This document shows positions 51,684 to 60,041 of a stretch of 64,000 nt of DNA, in pieces. The position numbers and the translations under genes are program-made. The DNA comes from an uncultured Prevotellaceae bacterium (GTDB taxonomy: Bacteria > Bacteroidota > Bacteroidia > Bacteroidales > Bacteroidaceae): contig CADCCB010000001.1 of NCBI GenBank assembly GCA_902799905.1, forward strand, positions 62,001 to 126,000, read 5' to 3'. Each line of letters opens with the position of its first letter. Position 1 is the first letter of the stretch. A model generated the notes under the pieces. The model did not search any database. It saw only the letters and a program-made list of their open reading frames with translations, and was not told the DNA's origin.

Positions 51684-51706
51684 CAGCGAGTGTGGAAAAA
51701 AGAAGT

Positions 51707-53023
51707 ATGATGATGATGACACCGAAGAAGGATATGACCGTGATGCAGGGCCTGTTGCTGGGTCTGCTGCTGGCGGTGATGGGGATTGTGAACTATCTGT
51801 TGACGGCAGACAACCCGCTGCGGTTCGATGATCTGATATACCAGTATTTCTGTCAGGACATTGACGGCGTGATGGATGCCAGTGAACTGTATGATACCAA
51901 TAACAGGATTGACTCGTTTGCCGAGGCTTTCCAGTCGCAGTGCAATCATTACATGCACCATAACGGACGCTTCCTGCTCCATTTCCTGGTACAGTCGTTC
52001 TGTGGTTTCCTAGGGAAACCTTTGTTCAATGTGTGCAATGCCCTGGTCTATATGCTGTTTCTCTATGGCTGCTTGCGGTTGACACGCGTCAAAGATCTGA
52101 CGGGGGCAGCATTGGTCGTGGGAGTTTTATGGTTCCTGCTGCCAGTTCAGTGCATCTTCACCATGTCGGTGGCCCACGCCGTCAACTATCTGTGGGTCTC
52201 AACTCTCGTGGTCTGGTTCCTGATTCTGTTGCGGTGGGTCATCAGTCATCAGGAAATGTCATGGGGAGTAGGCGTGCTGCTCTTCTTGGCAGGCTTGGTG
52301 ACAGGTGCAACCCATGAGGGCTTCACGATGCCGTTGTCTGTCGGACTATTCGTCTGGCTACTGCTGAATTACAAGGTGAAGTGGCCTGTGTGGCTGCTGG
52401 TTGCTGGCTTATGGCTGGGGACGGCCTCTGTTGTGCTGGCTCCTGCTACGCTTAACAGGGCAACGTCGGTGATGCCGGCTGTAGAGGGCGTAGGCGACAA
52501 TGGCCTGGACTTGAAGTTGCAGGCATTGTTATACTCCAAGCGGTTGATGTTGCTGTTAGTGGTGATAGGTATAGGGCTGTGGTTCATCGGGAAGAAGCGA
52601 GTCATCGCATTCTTGAAGGAATATATTGTATGGTTGATGGCCATCGTCGTGAATCTCCTGCTGGTGTTGTCGCTGGCTCAATACAGCCAACGCATGGTGT
52701 TCCCTCTGGAGTTGCTGTCTGTCCTGCTCGTGATATTATTGTTCAGGGAGTTTGACCTGAACAGGCTGGTCAGGCGTGTGGCTGCTGTCCTTGTCATCGT
52801 CTTGATGTGCGTGCATGTGCCAGTCCTGCTGTCTTATTCCGGCAAGGTGTCGAAGGAGTACGGTAAGATGGTACAGAGTTGCAGGGAGACAGGTGTGGCC
52901 AGATACGACAGTACTCTTGTACTACCCAAATATGTCTCGACATACATCAACAGACTTCGCATGCCCTTTGAGGAAAAGATGCTCTCCATAGAGTTGGGCA
53001 GGGAAGTCAAAATTGAGGAGTGA
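51707..53023 (+). CDS. Multi-span membrane protein (DUF6056 / GtrII-like)
   Basis: About 438 aa from MMMMTPKKDMTVM. About ten to eleven membrane helices. An early periplasmic loop with LRFDDLIYQYF carries a DD pair near 33-34 and the HNGRF motif, as in GT-C-type glycosyltransferases. It is convergent with a GtrB-like GT2, and together they could form a lipid-linked glucosyl side-branch system; this is inferred. No catalytic residue is proven. Confidence 0.65.
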   Translation: MMMMTPKKDMTVMQGLLLGLLLAVMGIVNYLLTADNPLRFDDLIYQYFCQDIDGVMDASELYDTNNRIDSFAEAFQSQCNHYMHHNGRFLLHFLVQSFCGFLGKPLFNVCNALVYMLFLYGCLRLTRVKDLTGAALVVGVLWFLLPVQCIFTMSVAHAVNYLWVSTLVVWFLILLRWVISHQEMSWGVGVLLFLAGLVTGATHEGFTMPLSVGLFVWLLLNYKVKWPVWLLVAGLWLGTASVVLAPATLNRATSVMPAVEGVGDNGLDLKLQALLYSKRLMLLLVVIGIGLWFIGKKRVIAFLKEYIVWLMAIVVNLLLVLSLAQYSQRMVFPLELLSVLLVILLFREFDLNRLVRRVAAVLVIVLMCVHVPVLLSYSGKVSKEYGKMVQSCRETGVARYDSTLVLPKYVSTYINRLRMPFEEKMLSIELGREVKIEE

Positions 53024-53026
53024 GTA

Positions 53027-53054
53027 GTTTCAAGTTTCAGGTTTCAAGTTTCAC
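53027..53054. repeat. Heptamer array after a stop codon (4 units)
   Basis: GTTTCAA-GTTTCAG-GTTTCAA-GTTTCAC starting 3 bp after the stop of the DUF6056-like gene; almost identical units occur at 43466 and 48041. Confidence 0.75.
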
Positions 53055-53067
53055 GGGGCAGGTGCCA

Positions 53068-54006
53068 TCAGTCCTTCATGGTCTTCAGTTCGTTGACGAT
53101 ATAGACGGGACGGCGCTTCACTTCGTTGAAGATGCGTCCGATATACTCCCCGAGGATACCGATGGCAATGAGTTGGATGGAGCCTAGGAGTAGCATGACA
53201 GTCATGATGGTAGGATAACCTGCCACAGGGTCGCCCCACATGAGTACCTTGAAAATAATCCAAGCCATGTAGCACAGGGCCCAGATGGCAATGAGGGCAC
53301 CGACGAGCGACGCGATGCGCAAGGGGGCGGTAGTGAAACTGGTGATGCCCTCGATGGCCAGGTTGAACAAGGCGGCATAGTTCCAGTTCGACTGTCCTGC
53401 TATCCTGTTACCACGATCGAACAGTATCTCTTTCTTTCTGTAGCCAATCCAGCAGAACAGGCCCTTGGTGTAGCGCTCGCTCTCGCGGAGTTCGCAGAGG
53501 GCGTTGATGCACTTACGGTCCAGCAGACGGAAGTCGCCTACATCTTGGAGCATCTCGTAGCGTGACGAACGGTCAAGGATATAGTAGAATGCCTTCGACA
53601 GTCGGCGACGCAGCCAACTCTCACGTCCCCTTGTGTTGCGGCGGGCATAGATGTCCTGATAGCCTTCTTCCCAATATTGTAGCATCTGCGGGATGAGCGA
53701 GGGTGGGTCCTGAAGGTCGGCATCCATGATGATCATACAGTCGCCAGCCACATGGTCGAAGCCTGCCAGCATCGCATTCTCCTTACCGAAGTTGCGCGAC
53801 AGGCTGGCAAACGAGATGCGGGGGTCGGCATCAGCCAACTGGCGAATGATGTCGAGGGTCTTGTCACGACTACCGTCGTTGATGAAAAACAGTTCCCAGT
53901 CGTAGCCGGATTCTGCATCCATCAGTTCTTTGACGGCTTCGTAGAGTCGGGGCAGCGATGCTTCTTCGTTATAGCAGGGCACGAGTATTGAGACAAGTTT
54001 CTTCAT
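53068..54006 (-). CDS. GtrB/ArnC-like GT2 glycosyltransferase
   Basis: About 312 aa from MKKLVSILVPCYNEEASL; the extra N-terminal codons up to 54042 would overlap the flippase gene. GT-A part with FINDGSRDKTL, MIIMDADLQDPP; then two C-terminal membrane helices (IASLVGALIAIWALCYMAWII and TVMLLLGSIQLIAIGILGEYIG). This is the layout of polyprenyl-phosphate glycosyltransferases that make the lipid-linked donor sugar. Last gene of the leftward cluster. Confidence 0.9.
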   Translation of the reverse strand: MKKLVSILVPCYNEEASLPRLYEAVKELMDAESGYDWELFFINDGSRDKTLDIIRQLADADPRISFASLSRNFGKENAMLAGFDHVAGDCMIIMDADLQDPPSLIPQMLQYWEEGYQDIYARRNTRGRESWLRRRLSKAFYYILDRSSRYEMLQDVGDFRLLDRKCINALCELRESERYTKGLFCWIGYRKKEILFDRGNRIAGQSNWNYAALFNLAIEGITSFTTAPLRIASLVGALIAIWALCYMAWIIFKVLMWGDPVAGYPTIMTVMLLLGSIQLIAIGILGEYIGRIFNEVKRRPVYIVNELKTMKD

Positions 54007-54010
54007 AGGG

Positions 54011-55549
54011 CTAATTGGATTTCTTTCGGATGAATGGTACACGACTAATCAGATCACGGGAACCAGGACAGAACAGGTAGACCATGACTGAGTAGAGCAG
54101 GAGTATGGGGAGCAGGATGCAGAGCGCATAGCCGAACATGGAGGGCAGGGTGGTACCGATTTCCCAGTGCAGATAGTGGATAGTGGCATAGTTGGCTGCA
54201 ATGATGCCGGCCAGGATGACAAGATGTGTGAGGGTATGCCGCCAATAGGTGAATACGGACTCCTGGAATCCCCGCTTGTAGAGATAGTAGGGCTTCCAGA
54301 TGACCACCATCAGTATCATGCTGACAATCTTGCCCAGGAGAATGCCGACCAGACCGTAGAAATAGCCTACCACCAGTGTGACGGTCAGGTTGATGATGCC
54401 TTCCGCATAAGCCGCCCAAACATCGTCGTAGAGTCCATAGGCATTGATGAACAGATCGACAGACGGTCTGGTGAGCATGATATACATGTTGAGCAGTATG
54501 AGGATGACGATATAGTCCTGCAGGATATACTGTGGTCCCAGCCACCATCCGATGAGCGGGTTGACGAGGAAGGCGAGGGCGATGATGAAGATGCCTGTAG
54601 TCCAGTAGCGGAAGGTGAGATACTCCCAGAATACCTTGCGTATATTCCACTTGTTTCCTTCGGCTACCAGGTTGCCGATACTGGCATTCATGCCGGTAAG
54701 CACGCTGTTGAAGAGGGCCGTCAGTTTACCTACAATCATCATGTAGTTGCCGTAGTAGGCCACCATTTGCAGAGATTCGAAGGCGAACACCAGTATCTCG
54801 TCGCTCTTTGACAGGAAGAAGTTCTTCAGACGGTGGATGACAATCTGCTTGGCTTTGACGAGAATCTCAGGATATTTCTTCAATACCTCCTTGCCACGAC
54901 GGCGGTCAGTAACCAGCCAGGGGTATTCACGGTTGACGATGCGGTTAATCAGCCAACAGGTGAAGAGGTTGAAGCCCAACTCGATGGCCAGCCAGATATA
55001 GGGGCTGTGAAAGTGGTAGGCAAGGGCCATCTGGGCGAGGATCTTGCAGATGTTGAATGACTGTGTCCAGATGGCGAGTTTGTAGGTCTTCTGGTCGCTG
55101 TCAATCAGGATGCGCCGATAATTGAGGAAATAGCCGATGAGTTGGGAACCCAGGAATGCGAAAAACGTGGAGTAGACCAGATATAGCGACACCCCTTTGT
55201 CGGCAAAGACAAACGGCAGGAAAATGCTGATGATGAGGGCTCCACTGAGAATGACGGTACCGACGATGCTGTAGAGATAGCCGAAGAGGGAGACGATCTC
55301 CTTGATCTTCTCTTGGTCGCGGCTCTCGATAGGCTTATAAAGGAAATAGCCGATACAGGTACCGATACCTATCTCGCTGATGTTCAGAAACTCGAGGATG
55401 CTGCCGATGGTGCCCGACAGTCCGATGAAGGTGTCGCCAAGACATTCCAGGAAGATACGCCGCGAGAAGAATGCCAGCACGATGGATGTGAAGTAGAACA
55501 CGAGTCCTACCTTGGCATTCATCATTGTCTTATGTACTCTATCGGCCAT
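54011..55549 (-). CDS. Wzx-type flippase (second)
   Basis: 512-aa MOP-superfamily membrane protein with about 12-14 helices, MNAKVGLVFYFTSIVLAFFSRRIFLECLGD near the N-terminus being typical of polysaccharide flippases of this phylum. Predicted to flip the repeat unit of the right-hand cluster. Four-base gap to the GT2 that follows and 10 bp after the GT4 before it. Confidence 0.88.
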   Translation of the reverse strand: MADRVHKTMMNAKVGLVFYFTSIVLAFFSRRIFLECLGDTFIGLSGTIGSILEFLNISEIGIGTCIGYFLYKPIESRDQEKIKEIVSLFGYLYSIVGTVILSGALIISIFLPFVFADKGVSLYLVYSTFFAFLGSQLIGYFLNYRRILIDSDQKTYKLAIWTQSFNICKILAQMALAYHFHSPYIWLAIELGFNLFTCWLINRIVNREYPWLVTDRRRGKEVLKKYPEILVKAKQIVIHRLKNFFLSKSDEILVFAFESLQMVAYYGNYMMIVGKLTALFNSVLTGMNASIGNLVAEGNKWNIRKVFWEYLTFRYWTTGIFIIALAFLVNPLIGWWLGPQYILQDYIVILILLNMYIMLTRPSVDLFINAYGLYDDVWAAYAEGIINLTVTLVVGYFYGLVGILLGKIVSMILMVVIWKPYYLYKRGFQESVFTYWRHTLTHLVILAGIIAANYATIHYLHWEIGTTLPSMFGYALCILLPILLLYSVMVYLFCPGSRDLISRVPFIRKKSN

Positions 55550-55559
55550 CTTTCCTGTA

Positions 55560-56717
55560 TCAGTTTTCTATTGCTTGATAAAACGTCTTGGCAAAAGTCT
55601 CCTTATAGAATAAGGGAGGCAGGTCGTTGCCGGCATAAGTGTCAGGATGCTCCTTGATACGGAGTAGCGCGTCGGCAATCTGGTCAGGGAGGGGCTTTCC
55701 TCTGTCAATAAGGATGTGCTTCTGTCCTACGAGGGTCTCGGGTATGCCACCGTCGTTGGTGGCAATCACGGGCAGTCCCATGGCACAGGCCTCTATGCAT
55801 GTCATGCCGAAGGCTTCCTTGATGCGGGAGGGGACAACCGACACATTGGCCATGCTGAGATAGTTGGGAATGTCGGCATAGGGGACATATCCCGTGAACA
55901 CAACCCGTTGGCCGAGGGCACTCACCATTTCATGCAGTTCCCGGATATAGTCGTTCTGATTGGTACCATTGGCAAAGTCGCTGCTGCCGATGACCAGCAG
56001 TTTTATGTCAGGGTGGTTTTGCAGCATGAGGAGGGCCTGAAGTAGTTCCTTGATGCCTTTCCCTGGTACCAGACGTCCGCAGAAGACAGCCAGGAAATCG
56101 TCTTCCCCGAAGCCAAGGGCAGACCGTCTGACGGGGTGGGGGGCCTGGCTGAAGTCTGGGTCGAGACCATTGTAGACAATACGAACATCAGCAGGACGGC
56201 CCAGACTCAGTATCTCATCTCTAATATATTGTGAGACCGCCAGGAAGCGGTGTGTCGACTTGATAATGTCGAATGTTTGAGGGATGGGCTCATGGACTTG
56301 GTTCGTGTGGATATGCGACACGATAGGCGTAGAAAGGCGTTGGGCCAATTTGATGGCGAAGCCAGGACGGTTCTCAAGGATGATGAGGTCGTAATGCTGT
56401 CTGCTAAGCCGCTTGTAAGCCTGTTCGAAGAAAAACTCCAGCGCATAGTAGTAGCATTCGTTCCGATGCAGGCATCCGTAGAGTTTAGCCCTCAACCGAT
56501 ACCAGAGACTGCTGGTGTGGATGAAGATATAGTGGTTAACCTTGGATTGCAGGGCTTGGTGCCCCTCGATGTCTGGATGATAAACGCTGAACACCGTGAT
56601 GTCATGAAGATGGTGCTGGTCGTTGTATGCCAGGAGGATGTCGGTGAGGTTCTCAACGGCTCCACCTTGCACGGCTGGCACGGGCAGGATTCCTGATGTC
56701 AGAATGGCTATCTTCAT
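55560..56717 (-). CDS. GT4 glycosyltransferase
   Basis: 385 aa: IAILTSGILPVPAVQGGAVENL (3-24) with the acceptor loop GG, HIHTNQVHEPIP, FCGRLVPGKGIKELLQAL and the EX7E motif EAFGMTCIEACAMGLPVIATN. Cytoplasmic, overlap of 4 bp with the GT2 before it. Confidence 0.9.
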   Translation of the reverse strand: MKIAILTSGILPVPAVQGGAVENLTDILLAYNDQHHLHDITVFSVYHPDIEGHQALQSKVNHYIFIHTSSLWYRLRAKLYGCLHRNECYYYALEFFFEQAYKRLSRQHYDLIILENRPGFAIKLAQRLSTPIVSHIHTNQVHEPIPQTFDIIKSTHRFLAVSQYIRDEILSLGRPADVRIVYNGLDPDFSQAPHPVRRSALGFGEDDFLAVFCGRLVPGKGIKELLQALLMLQNHPDIKLLVIGSSDFANGTNQNDYIRELHEMVSALGQRVVFTGYVPYADIPNYLSMANVSVVPSRIKEAFGMTCIEACAMGLPVIATNDGGIPETLVGQKHILIDRGKPLPDQIADALLRIKEHPDTYAGNDLPPLFYKETFAKTFYQAIEN

Positions 56718-57922
56718 TGTTGGTGTGTGGTATGTAGGAATTCTTTGTTACTGGGCTTGATATGCAGGAGGTTCGTCAGCATCCGCCAGACGAGTCGGGG
56801 AAGTGTAATTGCCTTGGTGAAGATGGCCCTGGTGCGAAGTTGTGACGGAATGGCGATGACGATAGCGATGATGAGGCAGGCAAGCAGGAACCACCAGAGA
56901 TATGAGGTGAAGGGTGATGGGTGAAGGGTGAAGGGTGAGAGGTGAGAGATGAGGGTGGAGAGCAGGGTGAAGAGGGGGACGAGGACTAAGAGGATGGAGC
57001 GGGGGATGAGGGCCTGCTGGATGGTCTTGTCGATATAGTTGATATTGCCAGTGATGACGGCCTTTGGGATATATGGGAGCATACGGAACAGGGCCTGCAC
57101 CTGACCGGTCATCCAACGGAGACGCTGACGCTGGAAGTTGTCGCTACTGTTGACTTTCTCGTCCATCACAAAGATGTCCTCGGCATAGCGGATGAAGATG
57201 CGCTGACGGAGCAGTAGAGCCTCGAGTTCGCGATCCTCGACAGCGGAGTCCAGATGACTGACATTCGCCTTGAACCACTCGTAGTCGAAGCACATGCCAG
57301 AACCGATGAGGGCTGACGATAGGCCGATGCGGTTGTGCCCACGACGGAAGATGCTGTTATTAATCTCCTCGCTGATACCATCAAGCGCGGCGATGTCATT
57401 GTCGGCATTCTTGGCGGTACGGTGGCACTGGATGGCCTCCTGCTTGCAGGCAATCTGGGAGAGACGTGTCAGGAAGTCCGGGGCTACTATGTTGTCGGCA
57501 TCGAGGATGACTACGTAATCGAATATCGGCTGGTGAATGGCAGATGGTGAATGGATGGCGTACTGCAGGGCTTTGGCCTTGCTACTCTTCTCGAAGGCAG
57601 GCTGTAAGAGGGTGATGGGGAGGGCAGAGAGACGCGTGTTGGTCTCTTCACGCATGTGGTCGGAGATGACGACGACCTGGTATTGGTCCTGGGGATAGTT
57701 TTGTCGGAGGAAGGCTTCCACCGAGTTGACAATGACAGTATCCTCGTGGTAGGCGGGAAAGAGGACGAGGAAGGTGGCTGTTGGCTGTTGGCTTTTGGCT
57801 TTTGGCTGTTGGCTTTTGGGCAGGAGACTGGCAAGGGCGAAGAAGAGAACATAGAGCGTTGAGGCTGCCATGATGATCCATAGCAGGATGTCGACAACGC
57901 TTATGATGGTAGGTACGCTCAC
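56714..57922 (-). CDS. Membrane GT2 with several heptamer inserts
   Basis: 402 aa, cellulose/hyaluronan-synthase-like layout: N-terminal helix (about 7-35), GT2 core (FLVLFPAYHEDTVIV, VILDADNIV, QRQRLRWMTGQV), then two to three C-terminal helices. The QxxRW-like QRLRWMTGQ is present, a mark of processive or membrane-active GT2s. Three heptamer tracts lie in the frame: 57775-57816 (PKSQQPKAKSQQP), 57531-57558 (SPSAIHQP) and 56905-56960 (LSPFTLHPSPFT). Tandem relative of the next gene upstream (57919), which lacks them. Confidence 0.85.
   Translation of the reverse strand: MSVPTIISVVDILLWIIMAASTLYVLFFALASLLPKSQQPKAKSQQPTATFLVLFPAYHEDTVIVNSVEAFLRQNYPQDQYQVVVISDHMREETNTRLSALPITLLQPAFEKSSKAKALQYAIHSPSAIHQPIFDYVVILDADNIVAPDFLTRLSQIACKQEAIQCHRTAKNADNDIAALDGISEEINNSIFRRGHNRIGLSSALIGSGMCFDYEWFKANVSHLDSAVEDRELEALLLRQRIFIRYAEDIFVMDEKVNSSDNFQRQRLRWMTGQVQALFRMLPYIPKAVITGNINYIDKTIQQALIPRSILLVLVPLFTLLSTLISHLSPFTLHPSPFTSYLWWFLLACLIIAIVIAIPSQLRTRAIFTKAITLPRLVWRMLTNLLHIKPSNKEFLHTTHQQ
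56905..56960. repeat. Heptamer array in CDS (8 units)
   Basis: AGGTGAA, GGGTGAT, GGGTGAA twice, GGGTGAG, AGGTGAG, AGATGAG, GGTGGAG: eight units with an exact 7-bp period over 56 bp, coding a loop between membrane helices. Confidence 0.8.
57531..57558. repeat. Heptamer/14-mer repeat in CDS
   Basis: TGGTGAATGGCAGA and TGGTGAATGGATGG, two 14-bp units, each two heptamers, in the GT2 core. Confidence 0.55.
57775..57816. repeat. Heptamer array in CDS (6 units)
   Basis: TGGCTGT twice, TGGCTTT twice, TGGCTGT, TGGCTTT, 42 bp or 14 codons, coding the Ser-Gln-Gln-Pro-Lys linker after the first membrane helix. These are the least diverged units in the window. Confidence 0.85.
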
Positions 57923-59133
57923 TTCTTATGCTTCTTTTTGGGTTTCAGTCTTCTGATGATATGGCTGAAGGCATCGAGCCGGTTGCCTGCCTCGTCACGA
58001 CCAGCACGGAAAATGTTGAGCAGGCCGCCAATGGTGACCAGCGGAGCATGAAGAAAATCCTTGTCCCAGTTCTTGTCGACGAGGTAGTCAGGTGTGGCAA
58101 TGGAAAATGCCAGTAGGATAACGGCTGCGACGACCCACCACTTGATGGCCAGTGTCAGATAGATGAAAGGTAGAATGATACCCATGACCATAATCACTCC
58201 CATGGCGATGGTTCTGGGAACCAGCATCCACTGGATAATCTTGTCTACATGGTCGTAGCGGCTGTTCATCAGGGCACTGGGCAGATAATGGATGTTGTTC
58301 ACCAGGAAATGGAGTTGGCTGTAGGTCCAACGGCCACGCTGTTTGTTGAAGTCTTTCACCTTGTCTGTCTTGATGTCGTAGACGTGGATCGTGTCGAAAT
58401 AGTCAATGAAGATACCTTCATGTACGAGCATGCTCTCCAGTTCCTTGTCTAATCCGATGTTGACACGCACCCTCATAATGTTGTGTTTGAACCACTGGAA
58501 GTCGAACACCATTCCTGAACCGTTCAATGACGAGGAAAGACCGACAGCCAGATGGCCGAAGCGGAAGACGCTATTGTTGATTTCTTCGAAGATGGCATCC
58601 AGACGTGAGATGGCAGTTTCGTTGTTACGTGCCAAACGGTGGCACTGCATGACTTTGGTGCCTGACGATTCAAAGGCATCATTGACCTGCTCCAGGAATT
58701 CCGGCTCTACCATGTTGCCGGCATCAAGAATGACCACAGCATCATAGATCTTGAACTGTGGGAGGTTCAGAATGGCATATTGCAATGACTTGGCTTTGGA
58801 ACTCTGTACGAAGTTGGGGGTGAGCAGGGTGATAGGCATCTGTGCCAGTTGCATGTTGGTCATCTCTTTCTGGTGGTCAGAGACAACGACAATGTCGAAA
58901 TTGCGCTGTGCATAGGTTTGTCCCAGGGCCGAGTTGACGGTGTCCATGATGACATCGTCACTATGATAGGCAGGGATGATGATGATAAAGCGCTTGTTCT
59001 GTTTGGCATTGTTGGGCGAGTCACGGTGCCATAACAGAGCGGCGATCGCAAAGACCAGAATGTAGAGTGCTGTCAGCGCCACGGGGATGAACAACATCCA
59101 ATCGATGATATATAGAATCCACCAGAAATTCAT
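57919..59133 (-). CDS. Membrane GT2 glycosyltransferase
   Basis: 404 aa, same layout as its neighbour: N-terminal helix (about 10-33), FIIIIPAYHSDDVIM, VILDAGNMVEP (DxD-like DAG), NKQRGRWTYSQL, and C-terminal helices (TIAMGVIMVMGIILPFIYL, WWVVAAVILLAFSIA). The DxD site reads DAGN instead of DADN, and Q(x)xRW is QRGRW. These changes next to an intact paralogue suggest altered specificity or a partner role. Overlaps both neighbours by 4 bp. Confidence 0.85.
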   Translation of the reverse strand: MNFWWILYIIDWMLFIPVALTALYILVFAIAALLWHRDSPNNAKQNKRFIIIIPAYHSDDVIMDTVNSALGQTYAQRNFDIVVVSDHQKEMTNMQLAQMPITLLTPNFVQSSKAKSLQYAILNLPQFKIYDAVVILDAGNMVEPEFLEQVNDAFESSGTKVMQCHRLARNNETAISRLDAIFEEINNSVFRFGHLAVGLSSSLNGSGMVFDFQWFKHNIMRVRVNIGLDKELESMLVHEGIFIDYFDTIHVYDIKTDKVKDFNKQRGRWTYSQLHFLVNNIHYLPSALMNSRYDHVDKIIQWMLVPRTIAMGVIMVMGIILPFIYLTLAIKWWVVAAVILLAFSIATPDYLVDKNWDKDFLHAPLVTIGGLLNIFRAGRDEAGNRLDAFSHIIRRLKPKKKHKK

Positions 59134-60041
59134 GATAATGGAGTGTTAAGCATTGAGAACTGAGAATGATGAAAATCGCGAAGTCCTGCAAGTGAAGCGC
59201 GTAATAGGCTCTTAGGACCTTTCAGAGAGTACTTGACGATATCTCTCATGGCAACAAGTCCCATGAGATAGCCATAGGATATGTATTTCTTGAAACCATG
59301 GAAGTTTCTTTTGACGAGTAACAGTCGGTTGCGGGTCAGGTAATAGGTTTTCAGCGGACTGTTCTGGCCGGTGGCCTGACTCTCTTTATGATAGATGGTA
59401 CAGGCAGGCTCGTACCAGATAGTATAGCCAGCCCGGGTCAGCATCATCGACCAGTCGAGTTCTTCATAATAGAGGAAATAGCATTCGGGCATCAGTCCGG
59501 CCTTGTCGATGGCTTCGCGCTTCACCATCATCGCCGCACCATGGGCATAGGGCGTAGGGTGTGCCGTGTCGTATTGTCCATGGTCTTCTTCGCCATATCC
59601 GATGCTCCGGTTACGCAGGGTGATATTGGAGAGGGGTGTGTAGCCGGCAAACTGGATGGGGGTGTTGTCCCATGCAAACCGTATCTTCGGACAGGCGGCC
59701 CCAATCTTGTCAGATGATTCCAGCCTGTCAATCAACGGTTGGAAAGGAGTTTTTCCTTGTTCCCTGTGAAATACCGTGTCGTTGTTGATGAAGAAAAGGT
59801 ATTTGCCCCGTGCTGCCTTGATGCCAAGATTGTTGCCGCCGGCAAAGCCCAGGTTCTGGCTGCTGCGTATCACCCTGACAGTAGGGTAGCGTCGCTCTAT
59901 CTCTCCGGCCTCGTCTTCTCTGGAGGCATTATCCACCACAATCACCTCCATATTGTCGTTGAAGGTGATGGTGTCAATCAATGCACAGGTGTCGGCCAGG
60001 CCATTGAAGTTGATGGTGATTATAGATACTTGTATATCCAA
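59130..60041 (-). CDS. GT2 glycosyltransferase (rhamnosyltransferase-like)
   Basis: 303 aa: VSIITINFNGLADTCALID (5-23), VVDNASRED, YLFFINNDTVFH and the HGAAMMVKREAIDKAGLMPECYFLYYEELDW block, which is the WbbL-type rhamnosyltransferase signature. The final residues (HHSQFSMLNTPLS) are read from heptamers at 59143-59170. Overlap of 22 bp with the polymerase gene upstream. Confidence 0.88.
   Translation of the reverse strand: MDIQVSIITINFNGLADTCALIDTITFNDNMEVIVVDNASREDEAGEIERRYPTVRVIRSSQNLGFAGGNNLGIKAARGKYLFFINNDTVFHREQGKTPFQPLIDRLESSDKIGAACPKIRFAWDNTPIQFAGYTPLSNITLRNRSIGYGEEDHGQYDTAHPTPYAHGAAMMVKREAIDKAGLMPECYFLYYEELDWSMMLTRAGYTIWYEPACTIYHKESQATGQNSPLKTYYLTRNRLLLVKRNFHGFKKYISYGYLMGLVAMRDIVKYSLKGPKSLLRASLAGLRDFHHSQFSMLNTPLS
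59143..59170. repeat. Heptamer array at the 3' end of a GT2 gene (4 units)
   Basis: GTGTTAA-GCATTGA-GAACTGA-GAATGAT on the plus strand; it codes the C-terminal tail of the leftward GT2. Confidence 0.6.
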
